Of a stretch of 64,000 bases of DNA, positions 1-12,662 are shown in pieces. The DNA lies in assembly GCF_024713945.1 (NCBI RefSeq), contig NC_134682.1:2604001-2668000 (forward strand). The letters run 5' to 3'. Within the stretch, counting starts at the first letter, position 1; each line of letters opens with the position of its first letter. Origin of the DNA: Dermatophagoides farinae. Taxonomy: Eukaryota > Arthropoda > Arachnida > Sarcoptiformes > Pyroglyphidae. Both the position numbers and the translations under genes were made by a program. Under the pieces are notes generated by a model. That model was not told the origin of the DNA, did no database searches, and saw only the letters and a program-made list of their open reading frames with translations.

Positions 1-1339
1 ATATTTTTTCATCAAACACGAATTTGAACGAATTATCAGTTTTTTTTTTCATTTTTCTGTGTAAAGAATTTTTTTTTTGTTCATTATCATTGTTTCATGG
101 AAATTTTTGCATCGCGAAACACACATATACACACAATATATTTACTATTTACACATTTCCAAGAAAGTAGAGAGAAAGAGAGGGATTGGTCCAAATTGTG
201 GTAATTTTGGATGCCAATCAAAAAAAAAAAAAAAAAAAAAAATACTCGATTCACAATGATGATGATGATGATGGCAATGGATCATCATTACAATAACGAT
301 CCTGAGCTGTTTACCTGTAGAATATATATGTTCGTGAATCACCAAGCTCATCATCATCATCATCATAAACAACAATCAACATCTTTTTAATAGATATTAT
401 CCAGAAAAAATTTTTCGTGCCAAAAAAAAAGAAAAAGAAAAAAGTTTTACGATTTGTCGATTGATTTTTTCGTTTTGCTTTTTTTAAAACAACATTATAA
501 AGGATCGTCTCTCTCTCTCTCTAGTTTATCAAAATTGTTGTTTTATGATGATGATCAACCATTATTCAATTGTTGTTAGGTCATTTCATTTTATTCAGAG
601 TTTTTTTTCCTCTTTTCTCATTCAAACAGTCCGTTTATCGGTTCGGGCTGATAATCGTGATGGTAATTAAATTACCACCGATTTAAATGTCCATTACCTG
701 TCTATTTGGGTATTCAGCAAAAAAAAGACAGGAAGACAGATAGAGAAAAAAAACCAATGACTTGACTTTTGACTTCCTAATTTAGTATTTTTTTTCTGTT
801 CTATAGAATTTCCACGATATGTCATCACTATTTTTTTTTTTTTTAACAACAACAACAACATTGACTTTATTATCTGACAGCAGAAAACAGTTAGTAATTT
901 CTTTCTTTTTTTTAGAATCTTTATTGTTAAATGATTTGAAATTAGAATATCACACACACACAAATCATTTCTTCTAATAAATTTGACCTCTAAGTGTGTG
1001 TGTGTGTCAAATTTTCAAACCAAAAAAAGAATCAAACAACTTTTTTTCGCTATCCAATCATTAAATTGTCAAAAAAAAAAAAATAAAAATAAAAAAATAA
1101 AAACATTCACATTTCATGAATCAGACATAATGATACATTTGATGTAATTGAATTAAAGAAAAAAAGGAAGAAAAAAAAATATTCTGTCCACCATTCTGTT
1201 CACCATATACATTTTGTTTGTTGATTGATCAATGATGATGATGATGATGATGATAATGATGATGATGATGAATTCCGCAATTTTTTCAATTATTCATTTT
1301 TTTTCTTTTTTTTTCATTGAAAAAAAATATAAATTCTAG
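1..1339. other. Non-coding upstream sequence with microsatellites
   Basis: No convincing coding exon. It holds poly-A/poly-T tracts, ATG/CAT trinucleotide runs (about 256-275, 1231-1270) and CA/TG runs (about 950-1010). The missing 5' exon of the ZP gene that follows should lie here or further upstream. An ATG at 545 opens a short hydrophobic reading frame, but its possible donor near 662 leaves a phase that runs into a stop in the next exon, so I did not accept it. Confidence 0.5.
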
Positions 1340-2144
1340 ATTTGTTTCCTATTCAACAATGTTGTTATCGGTAATCGTTTACCATTAAACGATATTCGCA
1401 GCAGCAGCAGCAACAATAATAATAATAATCCAATGAAAAAACAGGAAAAAAATGTTGAATCAATTGCTGATAATGTTCATCATCATCATCAACAACAACA
1501 ACAGCAGCAGCAGCCACAACAACAGATAATGAATTCAAATATCGATAATAATAATGGTAGTAATAATGGTTTACCGATTGATCGACAACAACAACAACAA
1601 CAACAACAACAGCAGCCACCATATTCATATCAACAAAATCAATTTCAATGTAAGTAATGATAGAATTTTTAATATTTCGTTTCCGTGATATTATTTTATT
1701 TCTTTTTTTTTTCTCCGAATAATATATAGCATCAATATCATGTGGACAATTAGAATTCTATGTACAATTAACATTTGATAAACCATTCAAAGGATTAGTT
1801 TATGCATATAAAATGTTTAAAATTGAACAGAATCCAATGATTACAAATCAACAACAACAACAAATTTATGGACATTATTATTATCCAATTGAAATATTGG
1901 ATTCATGTACAATACGTGGTAATGGTGCATCGATCGTTTATCTGGAATTATCATTTTTAAGTGAATGTATTGAAAAATTACAGCCATTTTCAATGATGAA
2001 TACAAATTTTGCTGATAATATAGAAGATTATGGTAATAATAATAATAAATCCAATTTCAATGATACAATGATGAGCAGACAATCGAATCAAACATCATTA
2101 TTATCCAATGTTGATGATACATTATCATCATCATTACCATCAAC

Positions 2145-2176
<32 letters not shown>

Positions 2177-5100
2177 TGATGATGATGAATGAAAATAATG
2201 ATGGTTTCATCAATACACATGTAAGTGATTTTTTTTTTTGATAAATATTTCCATATTTCTTTCAATCAATCAATCAATCAATCATTAATATTGGTTGATA
2301 TTGTTTTTTCTCTTCCACCCATTTATATTGAAAAAGACAATCAATCTAGATGGATTTAATTTTCGTCGTGCTTTGAATAATAATGATATGATGCAAATGA
2401 ATAGTTTTTATCTTCAAAAGCAGCAGCAGCAACAACAACAACAACAATATTATCATCATCATTATCATCATCAGCAGCAAGAACAACGCCAACAACAACA
2501 ACAACAACAACATCAATTAAATATAAGTAAAGATGATACATATCAATTATCACTTTATATACAGAATGATCCAAAAATTGAACAAAAATATGATAGTAAA
2601 GTTATTGTACAATGTTCACCAAGAGTAACAAAAAATATAATTATGGAACATAATTCAAATTTAAATGATTTTTATCGTAAAATGGATGATAATAATGATC
2701 AAAATGAAGATGAAGATGTGATTGACATGGATGATAATGATGATAAAACTGAATCACAATCACAATCATCATCATCATCATCATATCCGGCAAAAGTAAG
2801 TAGTCAACAACAATATCCACAACAACATACACGATCAATAATGCCAAAAGCAAATTTAACAATTACATCGATATATGATTATTATCAACAACAACAAAAA
2901 CGACAACGGCCAAACAACAACAACAACAACAACAACAATGATGATGATGGTAATATTGGTGATCATCATCATAATCATCATCATCATCATCATATGATGA
3001 ACAATGAAATTGATATAACAAATCTGATTGAATCACGAATGGATATCTTACGTGGGCGTATACCATTCTTAAAATTGATTGATAATAATGTAGAACTAGG
3101 TGATGATGTAACATTGATCATAAGAACAAGGCAACTAGGTAAATAAATAAATAAATAAAAATAGCGAACAAACGAATTATTGTTGTTGATTTTTGTTTTA
3201 ATGATGATGATGAATTTTTTTTCATTTTTTGTTGTCTTTATTTCATACAATTCACAAAATAGATGATTATGATTCTAGAATATCTACCTGTTATGCATAT
3301 GATGAACATGATACAATGCGTTATGAATTGACAAATCAAGATGGGTAAGTTATAAAGATTTTTTTTTATCTTTCATTTGTTGTTTGTTTGTTTTTTTTTA
3401 TCGGTGAAAAAAACATTTCAAGATCTATTTTTTTTTTGATTTTTTGACCATTTTGTCATTTGTACCTACCATTTTCAAAGTGATAAGAAAAAAAAACCAG
3501 GAAGACAAATAACGAATTGTCGTTGTTTTGTTTTGTGTTTTGTCATTCGTCACTTGATGATGACAAACAACAACAAGAAGTTGTTGAAAATTTTTTTTTC
3601 CACAAATCATCATGATGATTGAATCAAATAATGTTCTTGTGTATACATTGTTTGCCTGAGTGTGTGTGTGTGTGTTTATGTCAAGAATCAATTGAATTTA
3701 CTATTTATCTAGATTTGTGTTCATTGTTTCTACAAAACTTTTTTTTCCCAATAGTAGAAAAAAAAGATAGGCGAAGAAAAGCTAAAAAACAAACAGAATC
3801 TATGTATGTCTTTGTATGTAAACAATAATGTTTCTTTCATTCTGAATCATAATCATTCAATTCATCAAATATTAAAATTTTTTTTTTCGTAAATTTGATA
3901 GAATCTTATCGTTTGATGTGAAAATAGTTCAAAATTCATCGATTGATACGATCGATGATGATTTGAATTGAATAGCGAAATGATTATGATAAGAAAATTT
4001 TAGCATTCGAAACAAGAATTTTCAATGTTTTTCATTCGATTATTGTATTACTTGGATGAAATTTTTTTCACCAACAACAACAACAATAACAATGATTGAT
4101 GAATCAAAATACATTTTTGGTGATGATGATGATAATGTTCAAATCTAGTGGCCTAGAAAATCGAAACAAAACAATATATAATCACTTCTGGTTTGTATAC
4201 AAACATTGTAAAAAAAAATTAATGATGATATTCTGTTTCTGAATATAATCATTAAATCATGTATGTAGAAATTATGGCCACACTTTTGACTGATTTATTA
4301 TAATATTGTCCAGGTGATGATGATTAACGATACGATTTTTTAGGCCATATGAATAGGAAATAATGAAGATGATGATGATGATGATCATCATCATCATCAT
4401 CATACGACCCAAAACTGTTTTGAATAAAAAAAAAATGACCATCAACCATCATTTGTAGATGTCCAAATCAATCAATCAATTCATATTTTATTATTCTGTA
4501 TATCCAGAATCCATAATAAAAACACTATCAAAGTCAGGTGTGAACCATTCAATCAATCTATATCATTATCATCATCATCACTATGATTATTTATTGAAAA
4601 ATCGTGTTTAGAAAATTTTTTTTTTTGCTGAATGATAATGATCATCATGATCATGATGATGATTGATATGATTCATTCATTCAAGTTAACCACGAAACAA
4701 CGATGATCAATACAATGAATACAAATCATTAGAATTTCCGTTTTGTCGAGCATTTTTTTTTTGTTTTGTTTCTTGTTCGATTCAACAATCTTCGATTAGG
4801 TCGGACAACAATTGTTGTTGGAGAATAAGAAAAATCGTCTACAGTTTTTTTCCTGTCTTTTCAATTGATTGATTGATCGAATTGATTCAATTGAATTTAT
4901 CGGATTTTTTTTTTACTATCGAACGCTCAGCAGCTGTTATTCATCATTATCATCATCATCATCATCAAAATCACCGTCAATGAATATCTTTTACTGACTA
5001 ATTGATTGACAAATTATCGATTATTATTATACTACCAAATATACTGGTAATTATATGGTTTATACGAAGCAAAAAAAAAAAAAAAAGATTTTTGTTACAA

Positions 5101-5566
5101 ATTAACAATGAAAATGATCAAATTCATTCATACTAATGTGAATGACACATTGTAATATTTGAAAATGATTTTAAATTCTTTTTTTTTGTATTTTTTTTTA
5201 TTCTCTATTTTTCTTTCAACATTTTTTTCTGTTCAATCTGATTTTTTTCTTCTTCTCTGAATAGATGTCCAGTCGATTCAACCGTAATGACAGCATTCAA
5301 GGTGATGCATAATGTTGGATCCGAATCAAAAGTTTATTATACAACATTTCCTGCATTTAAATTTCCGGGTAGCCAATATTTAAATATACAATGTACATTA
5401 TTAGTTTGTCGCCAGATTTGTCCAAATGTAAGTGGTTAATTGGTTGGTGGTGATCATATTAATGATGAAGCTTGAAATTGATCTTTTTATTGTCTGTTTA
5501 ATCTGATTTGAATAGCCCACATGTGATCACAATCAACATTCAAATCGAAACACACAACAATGGTAA
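1340..5566 (+). CDS. ZP-domain extracellular protein (5' end unresolved)
   Basis: A zona pellucida domain protein, a filament-forming apical matrix component in arthropods. Exons that keep frame across GT/AG junctions are 1340-1649, 1730-2220, 2337-3138, 3263-3344, 5265-5427 and 5516-5566 (632 residues). ZP-N starts in exon 2 (ISCGQLEFYVQLTFDKPFKG). ZP-C is recognised by a CSPRV segment, STCYAYD, GCPVDSTVM and the closing CRQICPNPTCD. The linker is inflated by Gln, His, Asn and Asp runs, mostly in exon 3. An intron of about 1.9 kb precedes the last large exon. The protein stops 12 residues after the final PTCD, with no transmembrane helix, unlike its neighbour; a further 3' exon is not excluded. 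No signal peptide is seen, so an upstream exon is expected. In-frame Met at 1433 is an alternative start but would lack a signal peptide. Family assignment is firm; the exact member is not known. Confidence 0.82.
3345..5264 (+). other. Long intron of the ZP gene
   Basis: About 1.9 kb of A+T-rich sequence between two exons that join in frame, with a GTAAGT donor and an ATAG acceptor. It holds GAT/ATC runs that form short palindromes (about 4370-4402 and 4640-4665). I see no further exon in it. Confidence 0.65.
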
Positions 5567-7747
5567 AAAATGTTGACCAAAAAATCCTGTTGGATCCCGA
5601 GAATTAATTCCGAACATCATCAAATAAAAAACATTAAAATAATTCGGTGCTAAGGTGAAATGGTAAATTTTTTGTGTCATCATCATCATCATCATCATCC
5701 CTGATTATGTATAACATCTAAAATCTTATTATACCCCTTTTTTTCTCTTTATTTTTAAACACACACACACACAAACGAAAATAATGATTATTGTTTTGTG
5801 ATTTCGCAATGGATATATTATGCGAATTACTATTATACAACATCAACAACAGTAAAAATAATAAAATATAATACAATGTTCACAATCAAACAACAAAAGG
5901 TAAAAGGTTATTTTGTGTGAAGTAAGAAAGCAATAAAGAGAGTGAGAGAAAGAAAATCAAAGAGAATCGAAACGAAAGAAGAAGAAAAGTTACTTGATTT
6001 TTGAAAAGGGGTAGCTTAAAACTCTGTAGAATCGTTTTTTATTTTGCTGTCTCTCTTTCTCTTTTTCTCTCTTTTTGTTGTTGTTGTTGTTGTTGATCAT
6101 TTAACCGTTGGTTACACCATAACTATTTGAGGAATGTATTTCCGTTTGACAAAATTCTAGTTGTTGGGTATGGTTTTGTGTTTTTTTTTGTTGTTGGGGG
6201 TAGGTAAAATAAATTCTCATTGAATCATTTGATATTTAATCAACGGCCAAACGAGATAAATCCATTATTCAACTGTATCATACAAACATTGATGCATTGG
6301 TCATAGCCATCATCATAGAATTTTATTTCATTTTCTTTTTCAAATTGTGAACAGAATAAAGTTGTCAAATGAAAAAAAAGTTTTTGTTTTGTTTTATTTT
6401 TATCATTCATTTATTCTAAAGTTGTGTGCATGATTCATCGAGAAAAAAAAATCATCATCATCATCTTTTGTTTGTCAAGTAAATTAGAAAAAAATAAATG
6501 AAGTTTCACAAGCGTTTCCGTCATCAATCAACTGAGAATACACAGTGATGATATTGACGAAAAGATTTTTTTCATGTGTGTGTTTTGTGCGAACAATTTT
6601 GTCAATTAACACCTATTTTTTTAATGATAATCATCATCATCATCATCATCATTAATGCAATAACAGAAAAAAAGAAAAAAGAAAAACACCATCTGAATCA
6701 ACAACAGTCATTTCATTTGTCAACAATCTATATCAATCATCATTTATCAGTATCAAGAATATTTTGTTGTCGTTTCATTCGTTTATAATTGTAAGTAAGT
6801 AGGAAATTTTTTTTTCTTCATCAGAGAATTTTATAAATTTCCTAACCATTCTCTTCAAATAACTTTTTTTTACCTTTTTGTCATTTATAATTCTGGTCAC
6901 CTTTACGATAATGATGATGATGATGATAAAATTTTCAACAAAAAAAAAACGTAACATTTCACAAAAGTTTACTCATTTCGTTTATGATGGGAAAAAAAAC
7001 AGACAATTTTCATTAGTTGAACAAATAATGATAATAATATATCATTAGTTTTAATGAGAATCAATTATCAACATTAATTTGATTGTTGGTTGCCATTATA
7101 ATGTTGATGATGATGATTATCATCATCAACATTATAATGGTAACCAACAATGATGAGCATCATTTAGATAAATGTCTTGATGGGGCTTTGGTAGTTATAA
7201 ACACAATATCAGCATCATCATTATTGATGATAATGATAATGTAACGGTAGCAAAACAAATTTATTTGAATTCAAAAAAAAAAAATCAAATCAAATCAAAT
7301 CATTACTTAAATGGAAATGTTCATCATTGATGTTGGAGACAAATTATTTTATTCGAATTACAATGTTTTTTTTTTGCATTTTTTTCCATTCAGTTTTGAG
7401 GAAAAAAAAATTCTGTATTCTAATTATCACATTCATATATATATAATATACAATGGCCATCTTCATGACAACAACAACGACGACAAAAATGAAGATTATT
7501 CCGGAAAATAAAAATTCCATTGAATTGAAGCACAATTATAATTGTTTCCAATACGATTATTATTATTATCCGATATGAATGAATCAGGAAAACGAAAAAA
7601 ATAATTTTTTTTTACCATTCAAAACACCAGTGTGTGTGTGAAGACCACCTCCTCGAAGACACATGTGAATTTGAACAAAAAAAAAAAAAGATTTAAAAAT
7701 TTTTTCTAATCATGAATTCGATTGTCATGTCAATTTTTCTCTGCTGC

Positions 7748-7785
<38 letters not shown>

Positions 7786-9190
7786 TCCTTTTGTTATACA
7801 ATTGTTGTTGAACATTTTTGTCCATATTATAAACACCATCACCGTGAATTTTTTAAAAAATATGTGCCGACAAAAGATGGATAGACACACACACACACAC
7901 ACATCTCAGACAAAAAAAAAGTTTACACTAATTTATTTTTTTTTGTAAAGCTTTTGTCAATTCATCCTTGTCATCAATCCGAATCTGACATACATGTGTG
8001 TGTGTGTGTTGTGTAATTTAAGAATTGAATTTTTTTTTCATTTAATTTTCTATTCAGTCAAAGTTCAAAAGTTTCAATGAATAAACGAATGAATGAACGA
8101 ATGAATGAATGAATGTTAAAGGATAAAAGAAAAGATGGCCATGGCCAATTTTTTGATTTTTCAATGAACACCCTTTCAACGGTATTGATTCGAATTTTTT
8201 TTTCTCAATTTGGTTTTGTCCAAAATGAATAGAAAACAACTGGTGGGTAATTCAAAAATATGACGTTAGTTTTAGTGTCGAATAATCAGTAGTACACCAT
8301 TTCATTATCTGACCTAGCTTTTTTTATATATATTTTTTTTCTTGCATTCATTCATTCATTCATTCGCACAAACAAACAAACAAAAAGAAGGAAAGAAAAA
8401 AAATCATTCAAAATTCAATCAATTTTCTTTTGTTGTTGTTGTTGTTGTTGTTGCTACTAGTTTTTTACATTGATCATGATGATGATGATGGTTTTAGCCA
8501 TAAATGGCGCTAATTAGAGGGTTTGTTTATCATCGGTTTTTTTTGAAATTTAAATTTGGCTAATTTTTTTTTCACCTGTTTTTTTTATATTTGGTTATCA
8601 CAATTCTATTCGTTTCTTTATGCATTTGTCTCGTGTGTTGTCAGCCAGATATGTATTCATTTCGATAACCGGGAAGAATCATGAATGAAAATCAATGGAA
8701 ATACAATCAATTCACTTTTACCATCATCATCATCATCATCAGTGCTACTACCAATATTATTTTACTTTATTATTTTATGACGATATACTTTTCCAAGTGT
8801 TTGTTTTCTCATATTGGAACACGGAAGTGTTCTTCATGAATTTTACTTTACCCTTCTTCAAATGATATATATATGATCATTCATTGACTCGCCTTTGTTA
8901 TCCTTATGTTTTCTCTGGCCATCTTTTTCTTTGAATGTTAATTAAATTTAAATAGTATCCAAAATGATCTCTTGCTTTTGTTTCTTTCTACCTAGTATAA
9001 CTGGTTAGTTGATTTCGGAAAAATCAGAGCGAATGAAATTACCCACTTGTTTTTGTTTTGTTTTGTTTTTTTTTTTTGCCAGATTGTTTATTGTTATTTA
9101 ATGAAAGATTATTGATTTTATTTTTCTTTTTATTACCGCCATCTATAATTAGATTGGTGATACGACGACTACGACGACGACGACAATAAA
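5567..9190. other. Intergenic region between two ZP genes
   Basis: No gene recognised. It contains a CTG/TTG repeat at about 7742-7785 (poly-Gln on the minus strand, poly-Cys on the plus, neither with flanking conservation), CA/TG runs at about 7886-7903 and 7993-8010, and a near-perfect 70-base palindrome at 7082-7151, listed separately. Confidence 0.55.
7082..7151. repeat. 33-bp inverted repeat, hairpin with 4-base loop
   Basis: Left arm 7082-7114 and right arm 7119-7151 are reverse complements with a single C/T difference, which would be a G-U pair in RNA. The spacer is four bases. Unlike the many short GAT/ATC palindromes nearby, the outer 20 bases of each arm are non-repetitive, so this is not a simple microsatellite effect. 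Confidence 0.85.
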
Positions 9191-11622
9191 ATGGCATTTG
9201 AATTGTCATATCAAATTGTATTCATTCTGACCATTGTTTATATTAATCATGTACATGTAAGTTATTCGATTTGATTTTGATCATTTTTATAAATTTTTTC
9301 TCTACCACTTTCAATAACTGTAGTTAATTAGAAATGATCAACAACTTCGTAATAATCGTTTTTATTATAAATCAGCAAGATTAACACATGAATTTCTTCC
9401 CATAAATATTTCATCATCGAATGATTTGAATTTGGATGATAATAATAATAATAAATTTCCAAACATAACGGATAATGGTGTATTAATGATAACAACAACA
9501 ACGGCAACAGATGAAAATGATTTGATCAATGAAACTAGCATAATACATTCTGATGTTCAAAGTGATAATGTAACTACAAATCACACAATAAATCTACAAT
9601 CATCATTATCATTACCGTTATCATCTAATAATAATGAAAATCGTTTACGATGGGTAGATTCGATCCGTCATCAAAATTTTCCATTATACATGTCAAGCAT
9701 AGCCGGTATTCCAAGTGGATTTCGAAATCCATTACAAACATCTACAACGGCTAAAATTTCGGTCAATATGGGACCAATCTCATCATCGTCATCGACGACG
9801 ACGACAACAACAACGACTACAACAACAACAACAACAGCACCAACAACAGCAATCACTGAAGCTACAATTGAACCGATAAATTATCATTATTTGCCAAATC
9901 AAAATTTTCACATCACATCGGCAACAACAAGTGGATCATCATCGTCTTTGTTTGATGATGAAATTATATTCAATTCACCTACGACGATTATAGGACAGTT
10001 AAATATGACACGTGTTGAACGTATGTGTATTTTTTTCAAATATCAACTCTCAACAACAACAACAACAAAAAAATAAATTTGATTTTGTTTGATTCTAGAT
10101 ATTGTTGCTGAATGTTCGGATGAATATATGAAAGTTGTTATTCGTTTTAATGGAACATTCAATGGTATTATCTATAGTTCTGGTTATGTTCATGATTCAA
10201 AATGTATATACGTGAATGGATCGGGCCGTAAACATTATGAATTTTTTATTCGTTTGAATCAATGCGGAACATTAGGTAGACAGGAAATGTATCATCCATC
10301 TATGCCCGGTGAAGCACGTAGACGTGATCATCTAATGTGGAATACATTATCCATTCAATATAATTCATTGATTGAAGAAGAATATGATGAACATTTTCGT
10401 TTAACTTGTGAATATGGTAGTGATTTTTGGAAAACAGTTTCATTTCCATCCGTCAATGTTGAGTAAGCAATATTATTGATGATGATTTGTTCAATTCATG
10501 AATTATTCATTCATATTTTGTTTTTTATTTAGAACAAACACTGGTAGCCCGGTTGTGTTCACCATTAATCCACCACAATGTCAAATGGAAATCCGTCGTG
10601 GATTCGGTATTGCTGGAACACGTACTACTGGCCCCGTTACTGTTGGTGATCCATTAACATTGTTGATTCATATGAAAAGCGATAAAGTTGGTTTCGATAT
10701 TTTGGTTAAAAATTGTATCGCTCATAATGGTGCTCAACAACGATTACAATTAATTGATTCAAATGGTTGTGTTACGAATGAAAAACTAATCAGTCCATTT
10801 CGTGGTACATATAAAGCTGAGAATGGACATCAGGTTAGCCTGTTTGCTTATATAAAAGCATTCAGATTCACCGGATCATTAGCATTATATCTTGAATGTG
10901 ATATTCATATGTGTCACAACCGTTGTCCGGTAAGTGGATTTTTTCTTGCCCAAAATTTTTAAATTTTATTTTTGATCAATTTTTCATTTACCAAATAGCC
11001 ACAAAGATGTTATTGGCGTAATCTATCAAAACGATCAGCAAAACTACAAAATTTTGATACCGGCCTAAATACAACAACAAACGCATCAATTTTGTCCGAA
11101 AGTATTTCACTCGTACAAGCGCTTGAAGTACATCATGATCAAGATGAAGAAATGACATTTCAATCAAGTAAAGGTAAGAAAACATTTCTTTCAAATTTAT
11201 CGATGAAATTTTTTTTTATCTTTTTTTCCATCATCGTAGATGAACTTGGTAATAAACAAAATGAAGAAATGATTTGTTTACGACCGATCGGTATCATTTC
11301 AATGATATTATTTTTTCTATTATTATTAATTGTTTCATTTGGTACATCCATTCGTTATTGGATTCGTATAAGAAAATTAAAATATCTAAAACATAATAAT
11401 ATTTATAATAATGATTATCATAAATCAACCCCATTGTCTACGCCATCATCATCGTTGGATTATCGTAATCATCATAATCATAATCATCATCACCATCAAC
11501 ATCAACATGATCAATCAGCGCCTAATACAACGCGAACAATCTGTTCAATGAATGGTTTTTCCGACACTCCAAATTCTGTATCCGTATTTCCATATCGTGA
11601 TCGATTCTGTAGATTTAGCTAA
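9191..11622 (+). CDS. ZP-domain transmembrane protein
   Basis: Complete six-exon gene: 9191-9256, 9324-10020, 10099-10462, 10533-10929, 10999-11173 and 11240-11622, all GT-AG and in frame, giving 693 residues. Exon 1 is a signal peptide (MAFELSYQIVFILTIVY). Residues about 50-240 are a Ser/Thr/Asn-rich, mucin-like stretch with a long Thr run. The ZP domain covers about 255-510: IVAECSDEYM opens it, followed by CIYVNGSGR, LTCEYG, ITPPQC-type INPPQCQ and a C-terminal CDIHMCHNRCP. SKRS just after the last ZP cysteines fits a proprotein-convertase site. A single helix (IISMILFFLLLLIV) precedes a His-rich cytoplasmic tail. This is the classic arthropod ZP layout (secreted domain released or anchored at the apical membrane). 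AATAAA lies at 11718-11723. It shares strand and family with the upstream ZP gene. Start chosen because it gives the signal peptide. Confidence 0.9.
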
Positions 11623-12662
11623 ATATGAATGGAGAATGGGTAAAAAAACTGTGTTTATTATGATTCATTCACAAAATTTTGAAAATATTCCATTGTATAC
11701 AGAATAATTATCAAAAAAATAAAACAGACCAAGACACACACACAATTATAAGCACATTTACTCATCATTAGCTTTTTCATCTTTTCATCATCCAGGTAAA
11801 ATCAAATACATGTCCAATATTCATTATCGTCATCATCAATATATAGGATCTCGGGTGTAATACAGACAGGATGAATGCACACACACAGACACACGCACAC
11901 ACATCCATAAATGCAAACAGGATATAGATATTATCATATCATCATAATTAATAATTGGGTTGACTAATGTGTTGATAATAAAAGTTTATTTTGATTTATC
12001 AAAGTTAACAGAAAAAAAATCGATTAATCGGAAGTAAATTTGTCAAATTAAATTTTTTTTTTTGTTTATTCATCATTATTATAATTTATTTATCATATAA
12101 TATTATGTTGTTTTTGCTTTTTTGTATCTGAAAATAATAATTTCAACAAAAGTTTGAAAAAAAGTTACAATCCACTAAAGATTGACTGTGTTCAATCGAG
12201 TGATTGATTTGATTCGATTCCAAACACGGATTGCTTTCTAATAACAATAATGGCCGGGCTTCCTTTTCGATACAATTTGTTTTTTGTTTATTATTCTGGA
12301 CTGATCAATCGGCAAAATTTTTTTGTTTTGTTTTAAATATCGACAGTTTTCATTAGTTGAGACACATGAGGAAAATAAGAAAGAATGAATGAAAATAAGA
12401 TAAAGACAGAGAAAGATGATCATCAATTCTTATAGGTATCGTATGTGTGTGTGTGTGTGTGTGTATGTTTACATTAGTATTTATATTTGTACCACATATT
12501 TTTGTTTCTTAACAAAATTTTGGAAGAAATAAAAAGAGAAAAAATTGCCCCATATATGTAATTCAAAACTAGAATGTGTTTGGTTTTTTTTCTCCATAAA
12601 ATGACATTAATTCCAATGAATGAATGCGATGATCATTGAACCATCGATTGATTGAATGATTG
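11623..12662. other. Convergent 3' region of ZP and Atos genes
   Basis: The 3' ends of the + strand ZP gene and the - strand Atos gene meet here. A likely polyadenylation signal for the ZP gene is at 11718-11723. CA/TG repeats lie at about 11877-11904 and 12443-12466. No coding sequence recognised. Confidence 0.55.

Noticed and set aside
545-662. Signal-peptide-like frame as first exon of the upstream ZP gene
   Set aside because: The available donor at 662 is phase 1 and would run into a stop in the exon at 1340; no phase-compatible junction was found.
7712-7948. Open frames through a CTG/TTG repeat (poly-Cys on +, poly-Gln on -)
   Set aside because: The frames are open only because of the repeat; flanking residues show no domain, signal peptide or splice context.
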